NCBI GenBank assembly: GCA_946479285.1
Contig: CAMLFH010000007.1
Coordinates: 1-64,000, forward strand
Direction of reading: 5' to 3'
DNA length: 64,000 nt
Origin: an uncultured Flavobacteriales bacterium
Lineage (GTDB): Bacteria > Bacteroidota > Bacteroidia > Flavobacteriales > Crocinitomicaceae
The notes below the pieces were generated by a model. It searched no databases and was not told the DNA's origin. It saw only the letters and a list, made by a program, of their open reading frames with translations. Below, one piece after another: positions 18,873 to 28,058 of this stretch (positions are counted from its first letter, which is position 1; every line of letters starts with the position of its first letter). The translations under genes and the position numbers were made by a program.

Positions 18873-19223
18873 TTATAAAATAATTAAGTCATTGACTTCG
18901 ATCTCGGAGAACATCTTCCGTTCACCCGACTCCGTTTTATAAAACCGGCTGACCAACTTACCTTCCACCGCCACATTTATTCCTTTCGTGCACAATTCTT
19001 CCAGGATATTCACCCATCTGCCAAAAGCCGTAAGCCGATGCCAATCCTGTTTTACCTGCAGATTTCCATCCTTATCCAGGTAATGCTCTTTCGTGGCAAG
19101 AGAAAAATTAACTACTCGTCTTCCTCCGGGTAAAATGCTCACTTTTGGATCTGAGCTTATCTTCCCGATAATATTTACATGATTCATATGCAGAACCTGA
19201 TCCTGTTTAATAGAAGTATTCAT
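18873..19223 (-). CDS. Single-stranded DNA-binding protein paralogue 2
   Basis: 116 residues from the ATG at 19223; an internal ATG at 19187 gives MNHVNIIGKISSDPKV, closer to the normal SSB start. OB-fold motifs: VVNFSLATKEHY, WHRLTAFGRWVNIL, GINVAVEGKLVSRFY, FSEIEVNDLIIL. No acidic C-terminal tail. Begins 12 nt after the first ssb gene. Confidence 0.87.
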   Translation of the reverse strand: MNTSIKQDQVLHMNHVNIIGKISSDPKVSILPGGRRVVNFSLATKEHYLDKDGNLQVKQDWHRLTAFGRWVNILEELCTKGINVAVEGKLVSRFYKTESGERKMFSEIEVNDLIIL

Positions 19224-19234
19224 GATTACCCGGA

Positions 19235-19585
19235 TTAATTGTTTTCTTGTTTTTTTCCGTTCAAAAGCACAAACTCATTGAGTTCGATTTCAGTAGAGAA
19301 TCTTTTCTCGCCTTCCTTCGTTTCATAAGATCTGTTGACAATTCGTCCTTCAATCACTACCTCTGAACCTTTGTCCAGAATTTTCTCAACCCGGTCACAC
19401 ATATTTCCCCAGGCAATTACCGTATGCCATTGAGTGTTATCTTCCCACTCGCCTTTTTTATTCTTAAAGCGCTCGTTCGTCGCTATCGATAAGCGCACTT
19501 TTTTTGCTCCTGATTCAAATGTCTGCGGAACCGGTTTCGCTCCTAATCGTCCGATTAAATTCACTTTGTTTTTTAGCGTGTTCAT
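19235..19585 (-). CDS. Single-stranded DNA-binding protein paralogue 1
   Basis: 116 residues: KVNLIGRLGAKPVP, KVRLSIATNERFKNKKGEW, QWHTVIAWGNMCDRVEKIL, GSEVVIEGRIVNRSY and FSTEIELNEFVLL. It ends NGKKQENN, so again no DDIPF-type tail. First gene of the ssb trio. Housekeeping SSBs are about 150-180 residues with a tail; that gene is presumably elsewhere. These may serve DNA uptake or recombination (inference). Confidence 0.88.
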   Translation of the reverse strand: MNTLKNKVNLIGRLGAKPVPQTFESGAKKVRLSIATNERFKNKKGEWEDNTQWHTVIAWGNMCDRVEKILDKGSEVVIEGRIVNRSYETKEGEKRFSTEIELNEFVLLNGKKQENN

Positions 19586-19821
19586 ACTTGTTTGTTTTAA
19601 ACGTTTGTAAAAATTTGATTCGATTGGCTTTCAACCGATTTGATGATGCAAAGTTGTGGGAGTGGAAAAATCAAATTCGGTTATTATCTAATTACTGTCG
19701 ACTATTTTTCGCTTACAAGTAGTTAAAATCGTTTTTAATACTGAATATCAACTAATTAACCAAATAAATTTTTATTCGCTTTGAATGATTAAATTCGTCT
19801 CAATTATCAATCTTTAAACTT

Positions 19822-20256
19822 ATGTACCGATCATTCATTCTTTCATTTTCTCTTTTATTGGTTTTTGGCTGTTCAAACAACCAGAATAAAATGACTACCG
19901 GAAAGAACGACTCTGATGAAGCTCTTGAATTGATGAAACAAAAACTGAAACTGAATAAAAAGAACTATTCGATCAGGATTGGAGAAAAAGTGAAAATTTA
20001 TTATTCCACCAACAGTTGCTGTCCGTTTTGTGCTCCCCGTTTAAACCAATTAACAAGTATCAGGTATATAGGTCATAAAATGGAAATAAATCCATGCGAA
20101 GAATGTGATGGAAGTAATGTCCTCAGCTCAATTAACTTCAAGGGAGTGAAGAAAGGTATTGATACGATTTTCACACAAATAATAACCCCACATCAAAAAT
20201 GTGATTCTATAACAGATCTAAAGGATTTCAGCATCCACATTATCCGTGTGAACTAA
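19822..20256 (+). CDS. Predicted lipoprotein with cysteine-rich core
   Basis: 144 residues. Lipobox LLVFGCSNN (Cys17), then a helical stretch and a region holding paired Cys: SCCPFCAPR and NPCEECDG. The spacing suggests a disulfide or metal site. Not recognised as a named family. 80 nt before the next lipoprotein gene. Confidence 0.7.
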   Translation: MYRSFILSFSLLLVFGCSNNQNKMTTGKNDSDEALELMKQKLKLNKKNYSIRIGEKVKIYYSTNSCCPFCAPRLNQLTSIRYIGHKMEINPCEECDGSNVLSSINFKGVKKGIDTIFTQIITPHQKCDSITDLKDFSIHIIRVN

Positions 20257-20335
20257 ATAATCAACCCATTTCATTTGAGTCTATTCCATTTCCCGGGAAA
20301 TAATTAAATTCACTTCAAATTATTTAGTTGACACT

Positions 20336-20776
20336 ATGAAACCAATTGTATTTGTTCTTTCTTCCATTTTGTTTACCGCTTGTTCTACAGGTGAAATCAA
20401 AGAATCCATTAATGATGCCGGTGACGCTGCCGGTCAAACTGCAGGTGAATTCTTCGAAGGAGCTACCAAAGGCGTTCAAAAAGCATTTGACGTAAAAGTT
20501 TCCATTGATCCACAGCTAAGAACGAAAGGAATTGAGTTTGGGAAAACACAAGTTGCCAGTGATTCTGCTGGAACGGATAACTTATTGACCGTCTATGTCA
20601 TTTTCAATCAAAACTTTAAAGGAAAATTAACAGCTAAGGCCTTTGATGACAAAAAACTCGAAATGGGCAGATCAAGTGTTGAAGTGCAAGGAAAAAAGGA
20701 CGAAGCAAAATTTGTTGATTTCCATTTCGACCCTAGAACTAATCTTGACAGTAAAAACGAATTAATCATTCAATAA
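20336..20776 (+). CDS. Predicted lipoprotein of unknown function
   Basis: 146 residues. Lipobox LFTACSTG (Cys16), a Gly/Ala-rich helix (ESINDAGDAAGQTAGEF), then a beta-sandwich-like domain (TVYVIFNQNFKGKLTAKAF ... VDFHFDPRTNL). Separated from the GyrI-like gene by 4 nt, so the two are probably co-translated. Confidence 0.72.
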   Translation: MKPIVFVLSSILFTACSTGEIKESINDAGDAAGQTAGEFFEGATKGVQKAFDVKVSIDPQLRTKGIEFGKTQVASDSAGTDNLLTVYVIFNQNFKGKLTAKAFDDKKLEMGRSSVEVQGKKDEAKFVDFHFDPRTNLDSKNELIIQ

Positions 20777-20780
20777 GCTT

Positions 20781-21236
20781 ATGACACAGCAAAAAGGATT
20801 TAAAATAATTGGCATTTCAGCCATAACATCCAATAACAACGGAGAAGCATCTACTGTAATCGGAGCGCTTTGGGGACAATTCATTTCAGAAAACCTGCTG
20901 GAGAAAATTCCCAACACCTTGAATACTGATATTGTTTGCATCTATACAGATTACGAAAGTGATTACACCGGGAAATATACCTGTATACTGGGCATGAAAG
21001 TTTCTTCTTTGGATACTGTTCCTGTCGGTTTGATTGGCCGGGAATTCCCGGGCGGAGATTTTGAGTTGTTCCTGGCGAAAGGCGGACTCCCGGAAGCATT
21101 GATAGATACCTGGAAATCCATCTGGGCACAGGACAAAACATTGAATAGAGGTTACACATACGACTACGAAGTTTATGACGATCGCTCACGACTTGGTGAG
21201 GAGTCTGAGGTAGCTATTTACATTGCTAAAAAGTAA
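20781..21236 (+). CDS. GyrI-like small-molecule-binding protein
   Basis: 151 residues with the GyrI/AraC effector-binding fold: an opening strand FKIIGISAITSNNNGEA, then IGALWGQFISENLLEKI, CIYTDYESDYTGKYTCILG, VPVGLIGREFPGGDFELF and the end YDYEVYDD. Stand-alone members bind cytosolic ligands; some inhibit gyrase or hydrolyse cyclopropanated compounds. No DNA-binding domain is present. In a tight run with the lipoprotein before and the NAD(P)-binding protein 9 nt after. Confidence 0.75.
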   Translation: MTQQKGFKIIGISAITSNNNGEASTVIGALWGQFISENLLEKIPNTLNTDIVCIYTDYESDYTGKYTCILGMKVSSLDTVPVGLIGREFPGGDFELFLAKGGLPEALIDTWKSIWAQDKTLNRGYTYDYEVYDDRSRLGEESEVAIYIAKK

Positions 21237-21245
21237 ATCTATTTT

Positions 21246-21869
21246 ATGACAATTTGTATCTCAGGTGCTAGCGGCCTGGTAGGAAATGAAATCCTGATCC
21301 AGCTTCTGAATGATCCTAAAACCGAAAAAGTTTTGGTCTTGGCAAGAAATCCGCTGGGTTTTGGTCATCCTAAAATGCAGGTCGTTATCCTTCCTTTTGA
21401 TCAATTGGGGCAATTACAAGTCTCTGAAAAAATCGATATCGGATTCTGCGCATTGGGCACTACTCTTCGAAAAGCGGGAAGCAAATCACGCCAGCAGGAA
21501 ATAGACCGCGATTATGTCGTTGCTTTCGGGAAGTTTTGTGAAAAAGCCGGTGCCAATAAACTTGGAATCGTTTCTTCCATCGGTGCCAATTACAAATCCT
21601 CCAATTTCTATTTGCGAACAAAAGGTGAAATGGAACAAGGTATTATCAAATTGGAAATCCCCACAACTGTTTTTATCCGACCATCATTCCTAATCGGCCC
21701 CAGAAAAGAAAGAAGTTTCAGCGACAAGTTGATCCAGGGATTTTCCATGATAATTAGTCCCTTATTAGTTGGAAAAGCAAGAAAATACAAAGGCATTCAC
21801 GGATCAAAAGTTGCCCAAAAACTAATCGAATCCACTTTATCTGAATCAGTTGGAGTTCATTACATCTAA
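21246..21869 (+). CDS. NAD(P)-binding (HTATIP2-like) oxidoreductase
   Basis: 207 residues, atypical short-chain dehydrogenase fold. N-terminal dinucleotide site ISGASGLVGNEIL (GxxGxxG at about residues 6-12), then GFCALGTTLRKAGS, VSSIGANYKSSNFYLRTKGEMEQ and TVFIRPSFLIGPR. Lacks the complete YxxxK pair placed as in classical SDRs, but has Tyr-Leu-Arg-Thr-Lys. Substrate unknown. Probably part of the 20336-21869 unit. Confidence 0.8.
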   Translation: MTICISGASGLVGNEILIQLLNDPKTEKVLVLARNPLGFGHPKMQVVILPFDQLGQLQVSEKIDIGFCALGTTLRKAGSKSRQQEIDRDYVVAFGKFCEKAGANKLGIVSSIGANYKSSNFYLRTKGEMEQGIIKLEIPTTVFIRPSFLIGPRKERSFSDKLIQGFSMIISPLLVGKARKYKGIHGSKVAQKLIESTLSESVGVHYI

Positions 21870-21912
21870 ACAGATCTTTTATAAATCGATTCAGTAGTGT
21901 TACCTTCGCAAG

Positions 21913-24912
21913 ATGAGTTTGAAACTAAAATATCCGGAGCACAACCCTGCAATTTATCGCTTGCTCCCGGCTATTGTCTGTTTCCTGTTATTCGGAAGTT
22001 ATTCAGCTCACGCTCAGCCCCTCGGAAAGCTCATTGAATCCAGTTTAAATACCCGTTCTCCCTTTACAATTCGTGTTTACGGGACAGAAGATGGAATCCC
22101 GCAGCACCAAATCGCTGCAATGATCCCTGATAAAACAGGAAATCTACTCATTGGAACCGCAAACGGACTTGTTCAATTCAACGGACAAACTTTCACGGAT
22201 ATCAATCCAACAGATGAAAGCAGGAAGATTCTCTGCATTAAAATGTACCTCGATCCAAAGACAAATATCCTTTACGGCATCAATAACCAATCACATTTAT
22301 TCCAGATTACCCCGATTACAAAAGTCCTTTTGAAAGGAGACAACCTGGGAGCTTCTTTCTACCATGATTCCATTATTTATGTCAATTCAAAACAGGAAGT
22401 TCGAATTGCCAAACTCGGCTCAAAAAAGAGTCGGTTCGTTGCTTCCTTGGATTATAGCGGATGTATCTCCGGAATTGGAGTAATTGGTAAAACCCCATTC
22501 TTTTCAGACCCTACCGGAACTTACATTTTACAGCATTCAACCTGGCTCAAACTATCCAAAGAGACTTATTTCCGGGCCAAAAAAAATCCTTACACTGGCG
22601 AAAACTACTTCCTCGGGTTGAATGGGATTGCTGTTTATTACAAAGGAAAGTTAATTCCTCAAAAATTCAGGGGAAACACCGATGACGCTTATTTTACGGA
22701 TATTGCTTTCGGCCCCCATGAGGAAATCTTTCTATCCTCTCACAAAGGACTTTTTTACAAAAACCCGCTGCAACCGGCCTTTGAATCTCAAAACGAGCAT
22801 TTTCCGAGCAAAATAATCTTATCACTTTTCTACAATTCGGATGAGAACTTTCTTTTTGCAGGAAGCAGTGATAAAGGGCTTCTCCAGTTAAAGATGAAGC
22901 AATGCATGTCCATCTATGACGAACCGACCCTGATGGAATCTTCTCTGAGTTCCATTATCAAGACACCCAATAATGAATTACTCGTATCAGGAACCCACGG
23001 AAGCATTTTCAAATTCAGCCAGAGTTCTATTTCAAGTTATTATAGCAAACAAACAGATTTTGCATGCCTTGCAACTATCAACGGTGAAGTATGGGCCGGG
23101 ACCTGGGGAGCAGGTATCATGGTGCTTAAAAACAATAAGCTGGTGAGAATCATCAAAAAAGGTTTCCACGAGCATCCCGTGCATGCCATTTTCCAGGATA
23201 GAAAGAAACGGATTTGGATTGGAAAGGAAAACGGGATTTCTATGGGAGAAACCTCCAATGATTTAAAACCGGTATTCGAATCCCTAAAAATAGGATTGGT
23301 CATTTGTTTCTACCAACTCAAAAACGGGGACATCCTGGTTGGCGGAGAAGATGGTGTTTTCATTTTTTCCGAGGACCTAAAGCTGAAAAAGCAATTCGGG
23401 ATCCGGAACGGATTGAATGGAAAAGAAGTGCGGGCTTTCTACGAAAAGAAAGACGGAACTTTTTACATCGGGACCTATGGTGGTGGTTTGTATTATTGGG
23501 ACTACAAAAAACTCCGCCCTTTAAGCAGAATGAGAAACTGTTTGCTGGACAACGATATCTTCTCACTCGCTCCGGATGAAAAAGGAAATTTATATATTTC
23601 CTCGAACCATGGTTTATATGTAATCAACGAACAGAAAATTGATGATTTCCTTGCCCGCAAAGTGAATTTCCTCATTCCGTTCCGCCTGGGTCATGACGAT
23701 GGGATTCTCAATACCGAATTCAATGGAGGATTTCAAAATAATTATTATACCAGCGATAACAAACACTTTTATTTCCCAACGATACAAGGAGTAATGATCA
23801 GTTTTTTCCAGGTCCCGAAATACCGAAAATTACGGCCGTTCTTAAAAGAAGTGGTTGTCAACGACAAGATCCAAAAGCTTTCCAATCACGTTTTTCCACG
23901 GAATACACATACGATCAACTTACAATATTACTGTCCGAACTTTACACAATTTTATAACCTGCATTATCAGTATAAACTAGTTGGACCGGATATCAAGGAC
24001 GAATGGAGTTCTCCAACCAAGAAAGGTGAGATTAGTTTCAAAATGCTTCCGCCCGGAGAATACAAGGTTTATATGCGTGGAATTGACGGCTTCAACGACC
24101 ACAGTCCGAATGAAATTATCTATGCTTTTAAAATAGAAAAACACATTTACGAAACACTTTGGTTCAGGCTTCTTGCTTTTGGATTAGTTTTCCTGCTCAT
24201 TTTCTTATTAACCTATAAGCGTATCCAGATTTCGAAAGACCAGGAATTGAAAGACAGCGAGCATAAAAACACCATGTTTGAGCTCAAACTGAAAGCAATC
24301 CAGGCGAAAATGAATCCGCATTTTATTTTCAACTGCCTCAACAACATTCAATACCTGATCGTAATGGGAAAACAGGAAGAAGCAGAATCCGCTTTGAGCG
24401 ATTTCTCCGTCCTTCTTCGAAAATTCCTGCAGCAAAGTGATAATTCATTCATTACCCTTCGGGATGAAGTAGAGTTATTGAAATCCTATATTTCCGTAGA
24501 GCGTTTTCGCTTCGAAGAAAGTCTGGATGTAGAAGTTTCGATCCCGGAGAACCTGCTTCACTTAAAAATTCCAACTCTTTTGATTCAGCCAACAGTTGAA
24601 AACGCTATTTTGCACGGGTTAGCCCATAAAAAAGGTGCTAAAAAATTAATCATTGAAGGATATCAGGAGGGCGACATTATCATCTTGAAAATTAATGATA
24701 ACGGAATTGGAAGACAAGAGGCGAAACGCATTAATACCTATCGTGCAAATCACATTTCACACGGTTGGAATATGGTTTTGGACAAGATTAATTTATTAAA
24801 GGCAAAATATCAATATTCCATTATCTTTGAAATAATAGATAAACCGAACAACAGTGGAACAACTGTTATTTTCAAAATTCCATTGATGAATGAAGAAATG
24901 CTGGAAATTTAA
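21913..24912 (+). CDS. Two-component regulator propeller histidine kinase (LytS type)
   Basis: 999 residues. Signal-like N-terminus (about 15-38), then two seven-bladed propellers made of repeats such as GNLLIGTANGLVQFN, KRIWIGKENGISM and GTFYIGTYGGGLYYW (about 50-640), a Y_Y_Y domain (GEYKVYMRGIDG, about 660-730), one membrane helix (about 755-775), and the LytS-type kinase with phospho-acceptor His at about 802 in MNPHFIFNCLNNI plus ATPase motif NDNGIGRQEA. Senses a periplasmic signal and phosphorylates the regulator encoded 12 nt downstream. Confidence 0.9.
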   Translation: MSLKLKYPEHNPAIYRLLPAIVCFLLFGSYSAHAQPLGKLIESSLNTRSPFTIRVYGTEDGIPQHQIAAMIPDKTGNLLIGTANGLVQFNGQTFTDINPTDESRKILCIKMYLDPKTNILYGINNQSHLFQITPITKVLLKGDNLGASFYHDSIIYVNSKQEVRIAKLGSKKSRFVASLDYSGCISGIGVIGKTPFFSDPTGTYILQHSTWLKLSKETYFRAKKNPYTGENYFLGLNGIAVYYKGKLIPQKFRGNTDDAYFTDIAFGPHEEIFLSSHKGLFYKNPLQPAFESQNEHFPSKIILSLFYNSDENFLFAGSSDKGLLQLKMKQCMSIYDEPTLMESSLSSIIKTPNNELLVSGTHGSIFKFSQSSISSYYSKQTDFACLATINGEVWAGTWGAGIMVLKNNKLVRIIKKGFHEHPVHAIFQDRKKRIWIGKENGISMGETSNDLKPVFESLKIGLVICFYQLKNGDILVGGEDGVFIFSEDLKLKKQFGIRNGLNGKEVRAFYEKKDGTFYIGTYGGGLYYWDYKKLRPLSRMRNCLLDNDIFSLAPDEKGNLYISSNHGLYVINEQKIDDFLARKVNFLIPFRLGHDDGILNTEFNGGFQNNYYTSDNKHFYFPTIQGVMISFFQVPKYRKLRPFLKEVVVNDKIQKLSNHVFPRNTHTINLQYYCPNFTQFYNLHYQYKLVGPDIKDEWSSPTKKGEISFKMLPPGEYKVYMRGIDGFNDHSPNEIIYAFKIEKHIYETLWFRLLAFGLVFLLIFLLTYKRIQISKDQELKDSEHKNTMFELKLKAIQAKMNPHFIFNCLNNIQYLIVMGKQEEAESALSDFSVLLRKFLQQSDNSFITLRDEVELLKSYISVERFRFEESLDVEVSIPENLLHLKIPTLLIQPTVENAILHGLAHKKGAKKLIIEGYQEGDIIILKINDNGIGRQEAKRINTYRANHISHGWNMVLDKINLLKAKYQYSIIFEIIDKPNNSGTTVIFKIPLMNEEMLEI

Positions 24913-24924
24913 TTCGTAAAAACG

Positions 24925-25656
24925 GTGAAGGCACTTATTTTAGACGACATTCGGATAAGCAGAGAAGGTTTAGCAGCTTTACTCCATAAAATCGATCCAA
25001 GTATTGAAATTGCCGCTAGTGTTGCAACAGTGGAAGAAGCAAAACTGGTTTTCGATGAAATGAGCATTGATGTGGCGTTTTTGGACATTCAACTGCAATC
25101 CGGTACCAGCTTTGATTTGGTAGATGAAATTCCTTTTGAGACTAAAGTGGTATTCATTACAGCTTATGATGAACATGCTATTGCTGCGATTCGGAAAGGT
25201 GCTTTTGATTACCTGCTAAAACCTATCAATTCTTCCGATCTGAGAAATTGTATCCAGCGGATACAGGATGTAGACGCTCAAATGTCAGAAAACCAATCCA
25301 CCACTTCTGATAAGAATGAAGAAAGTTTGGTACAGTCAGACCTTATTGGAATCACGGGACTGGACGCCATCATTTTCCTGAAAATCGAGGACATTGTTTA
25401 TCTCAAAGCAGATGGTAAATACACCATGATCCAAACGATCAACGAACACATTACGAGTTCTAAGAATTTGAAGGTTTTCGAAACAATGCTCCCCGAATCC
25501 AAATTCATGCGCGTTCACCATTCCTTTTTATTGAATTTGAAGTACATCAAGAAATTCCAGAAAGAATACAATATGCTGATATTGGACAACGGATCTCAAA
25601 TACCGGTTTCCAAATCGCGGAAAGACCTGTTGATGCAGCGATTGATGCACGTATAA
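24925..25656 (+). CDS. LytTR response regulator
   Basis: 243 residues, GTG start (MKALILDDIRISREG). Receiver domain with acidic pair near residue 7, phospho-acceptor Asp in VAFLDIQLQSGTSF (about residue 54), and Lys in LLKPINSS. LytTR DNA-binding domain from about 135: EDIVYLKADGKYTMIQT, KFMRVHHSFLLNLKYI, IPVSKSRKDLL. Pairs with the upstream propeller kinase. Confidence 0.92.
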   Translation: MKALILDDIRISREGLAALLHKIDPSIEIAASVATVEEAKLVFDEMSIDVAFLDIQLQSGTSFDLVDEIPFETKVVFITAYDEHAIAAIRKGAFDYLLKPINSSDLRNCIQRIQDVDAQMSENQSTTSDKNEESLVQSDLIGITGLDAIIFLKIEDIVYLKADGKYTMIQTINEHITSSKNLKVFETMLPESKFMRVHHSFLLNLKYIKKFQKEYNMLILDNGSQIPVSKSRKDLLMQRLMHV

Positions 25657-25668
25657 ACAAAAAAAATT

Positions 25669-25712
25669 CGTTATATCACGATATCATAATAACATGAAAA
25701 CAGGATATCACA
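25669..25712. repeat. Palindrome-rich sequence downstream of topB
   Basis: Contains CGTTATATCACGATATCATA then AACATGAAAACAGGATATCA. On the minus strand the ends read TGATATCcTGTTTTC and ATATAACGAA, which recur on the plus strand at 27984-28012 on the other side of topB. The two places are therefore inverted partial copies flanking topB. Confidence 0.5.
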
Positions 25713-25748
25713 ATTTGATAAAAAATAGGAGGTATTTTCGGCGATTCC

Positions 25749-27872
25749 TTAAATGACGGTAATATTAAAGCTGTCATCCAACGAAATCGCTCCTTCAATC
25801 ACCTGGTGTGATCCCGGAATCTGTAAACCTTTCATCTTCCCGGTTTTTCCCTTGGAGATCAAATCCGTGAGTTGTTTTTCTGTCAGTTTTTTTCCCAACA
25901 GCTCAAAAGGGACCATGAATCCGCAAACCTTGAAATTACTACAACCAACTCCGCGTTTTCCGGTCATGAGTTTATGCGCTTTGCATTTCGGACAATCTAA
26001 ATCCTCGATGCTTTGCTTTTCAGATTTCTTGCGCTCTTTCTTCTCTTTAACTACTTCAACAGGCTGGTCCGTATGCAGCTGAATGCGCACAGGAGCCTGG
26101 GAAAAAATCACCTCATCGGTCAATTCACGTACCATGATCATTAATTCACGTTTGAATTGTTCCAGGTCGTATTCTCCTTTTTCAATTAAGCGCAATTTCC
26201 GTTCCCACTGCCCGGTCAATTCTGCACTTTTCAGCAGCTCATTCTGAATCGTATCGATCAATCCCATTCCGGTACTTGTCGGAATGAGGTTTTTGCGTTT
26301 CTTCTCAATGTATTTCCGCTTGAACAGTGTTTCGATGATATTCGCACGAGTAGCCGGCCTTCCGATCCCATTTTCCTTCATCATATCACGCAGTTCTTCG
26401 TCATCCACCATTTTACCGGCAGTTTCCATTGCTCTGAGCAAAGTTGCTTCCGTGTAAGCTTTTGGAGGACTGGTTTTCCCCTGGTGAATGAATGGTTCAT
26501 GCGGACCGCTCTCACCTTCTTCAAAATGCGGCATGGTTTGTTCCGGTTTTTCGGCCGCTTTCTTCCCTTCGGAATCGGAATCTTTGGTTTCTTCCCAAAC
26601 TACACGCCAACCCGGTTCAATAATCTGTTTTCCGGTTGCTTTGAATTCGATTTGTCCCACTTTCCCTAAAACAGTAGTATTGGAAACCTTACATTCCGGG
26701 TAAAATGCAGCTATGAAACGGCGGACAATCATATCGTAGATCTGCTGTTCCGGATGGCTCAATCCGCTTGGCTGCACTCCGGTAGGAATGATTGCGTGGT
26801 GATCAGTAACTTTCTTATCGTCGAAAACCGTTTTCAGTTTCGGAATTGGTTTTGCCAAAACAGATTCGGTGAATCGGGAATAATACGTCAATCCTTTCAT
26901 GATCCCTTCAATCTTCGGGTGAAGGTCTTCACTCAAATACGTCGTATCAACACGCGGATAAGTCACTAATTTTTTCTCGTATAAGCTCTGGACCATCTTT
27001 AGAGTTTCCTCTGCAGAATTTCCGATCTTCTTATTGGATTCAACCTGCAAAGATGTCAAATCGAATAGCCGCGGATTTCCTTCCTTTCCCTCTTTCTGTT
27101 CGAATGAAGTGATTTCAAAAGGATGTTCTTTTAAGTAAGACAATCCTTTATCCGCTTTATCCTGCGTTTTTAAACGATCAATGGATGCTGAGAATTCGGT
27201 CTCCCGGTACAGCGTTTTTAATTCCCAATATTCATCGGAGCGGAAAGCGTCAATTTCCTTCTGGCGATTAACAATCATTGCCAAAGTTGGAGTTTGTACC
27301 CGACCAATAGACAAGGTTGCTTTCCCCTGCCCGAATTTCTTGGTAAACAAACGCGTTGCATTCATTCCAAGTAACCAGTCGCCAATTGCCCGGGCGCTTC
27401 CGGCTGCGTATAAATTTTGGTATTGTTCGCCGGTTTTCAAAGCCTGGAAACCTTCCCGAATGGCTTCTTCCGTCAGGGAAGAAATCCACAAACGCTTGAT
27501 TGGAACTTTACATTTTGCTTTGGAAAGCACCCAGCGCTGGATCAATTCTCCTTCCTGCCCGGCATCGCCGCAGTTGATTACCTCATCACAAGAAGTCACT
27601 AATTTTTCTATGACAGAAAATTGCCTTTTGACACCGGCATCATCAATGAGTTTAATCCCAAATTTGTCCGGGATAATCGGAAGATCTTCCAATTTCCAAT
27701 ACTTCCACTTCTCGTGATAATCGTGTGGTTCTTTGAGTGTGCACAAATGTCCGAAAGTCCAGGTTACCCAATAACCGTTCCCTTCGTAATAGCCGTCATG
27801 GCGCTGTTTGGCACCAATGACTTCTGCAATATCGCGGGCAACGGAGGGTTTTTCGGCAATGCACAATTTCAT
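25749..27872 (-). CDS. topB: DNA topoisomerase III (type IA)
   Basis: 707 residues, start MKLCIAEKPSVARDI (a TTG three codons upstream is less likely). Toprim domain: AEKPS at the start and CGDAGQEGELIQRW, holding the catalytic acidic residues. The active-site Tyr lies in LVTYPRVDTTY (about residue 302). GIGRPATRANIIETLF is a conserved type IA motif. A C-terminal zinc-ribbon-like region has DCPKCK and GCSNFKVCGF. Resolves single-stranded catenanes and recombination intermediates. Housekeeping topA should be elsewhere. Confidence 0.94.
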   Translation of the reverse strand: MKLCIAEKPSVARDIAEVIGAKQRHDGYYEGNGYWVTWTFGHLCTLKEPHDYHEKWKYWKLEDLPIIPDKFGIKLIDDAGVKRQFSVIEKLVTSCDEVINCGDAGQEGELIQRWVLSKAKCKVPIKRLWISSLTEEAIREGFQALKTGEQYQNLYAAGSARAIGDWLLGMNATRLFTKKFGQGKATLSIGRVQTPTLAMIVNRQKEIDAFRSDEYWELKTLYRETEFSASIDRLKTQDKADKGLSYLKEHPFEITSFEQKEGKEGNPRLFDLTSLQVESNKKIGNSAEETLKMVQSLYEKKLVTYPRVDTTYLSEDLHPKIEGIMKGLTYYSRFTESVLAKPIPKLKTVFDDKKVTDHHAIIPTGVQPSGLSHPEQQIYDMIVRRFIAAFYPECKVSNTTVLGKVGQIEFKATGKQIIEPGWRVVWEETKDSDSEGKKAAEKPEQTMPHFEEGESGPHEPFIHQGKTSPPKAYTEATLLRAMETAGKMVDDEELRDMMKENGIGRPATRANIIETLFKRKYIEKKRKNLIPTSTGMGLIDTIQNELLKSAELTGQWERKLRLIEKGEYDLEQFKRELMIMVRELTDEVIFSQAPVRIQLHTDQPVEVVKEKKERKKSEKQSIEDLDCPKCKAHKLMTGKRGVGCSNFKVCGFMVPFELLGKKLTEKQLTDLISKGKTGKMKGLQIPGSHQVIEGAISLDDSFNITVI

Positions 27873-27878
27873 AACAAA

Positions 27879-27909
27879 CAAAGTTAGTCAATGCGGATTG
27901 GCAGGACAA
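27879..27909 (-). promoter_or_regulatory. Promoter for topB
   Basis: Minus strand: TTG (27907-27909), 20 nt, TAACTTTG (27879-27886). Fits TTG-N19-TAnnTTTG with one extra spacer base. The -7 box ends only 6 nt before the topB ATG, so the transcript is nearly leaderless. Confidence 0.6.
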
Positions 27910-27978
27910 GGTGGTTTTGAACAAAATGAGAAAATGTTTCAACAAAATTTCCTAATATCAGGATGATGGATTATCATT

Positions 27979-28010
27979 AAAACATGATATCATGTTTTCG
28001 TTATATAACG
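27979..28010. repeat. Two adjoining perfect palindromes upstream of topB
   Basis: AAAACATGATATCATGTTTT (27979-27998) is a perfect 20-bp palindrome and is directly followed by CGTTATATAACG (27999-28010), a perfect 12-bp palindrome. They lie between the topB promoter and the decayed nuclease-like gene. Possible protein-binding site or small mobile repeat; related sequence flanks the other end of topB. Confidence 0.65.
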
Positions 28011-28058
28011 AAGAAATATTTTATCAGGCAATCGAAAACAGCTTATTTCAAAACACGA

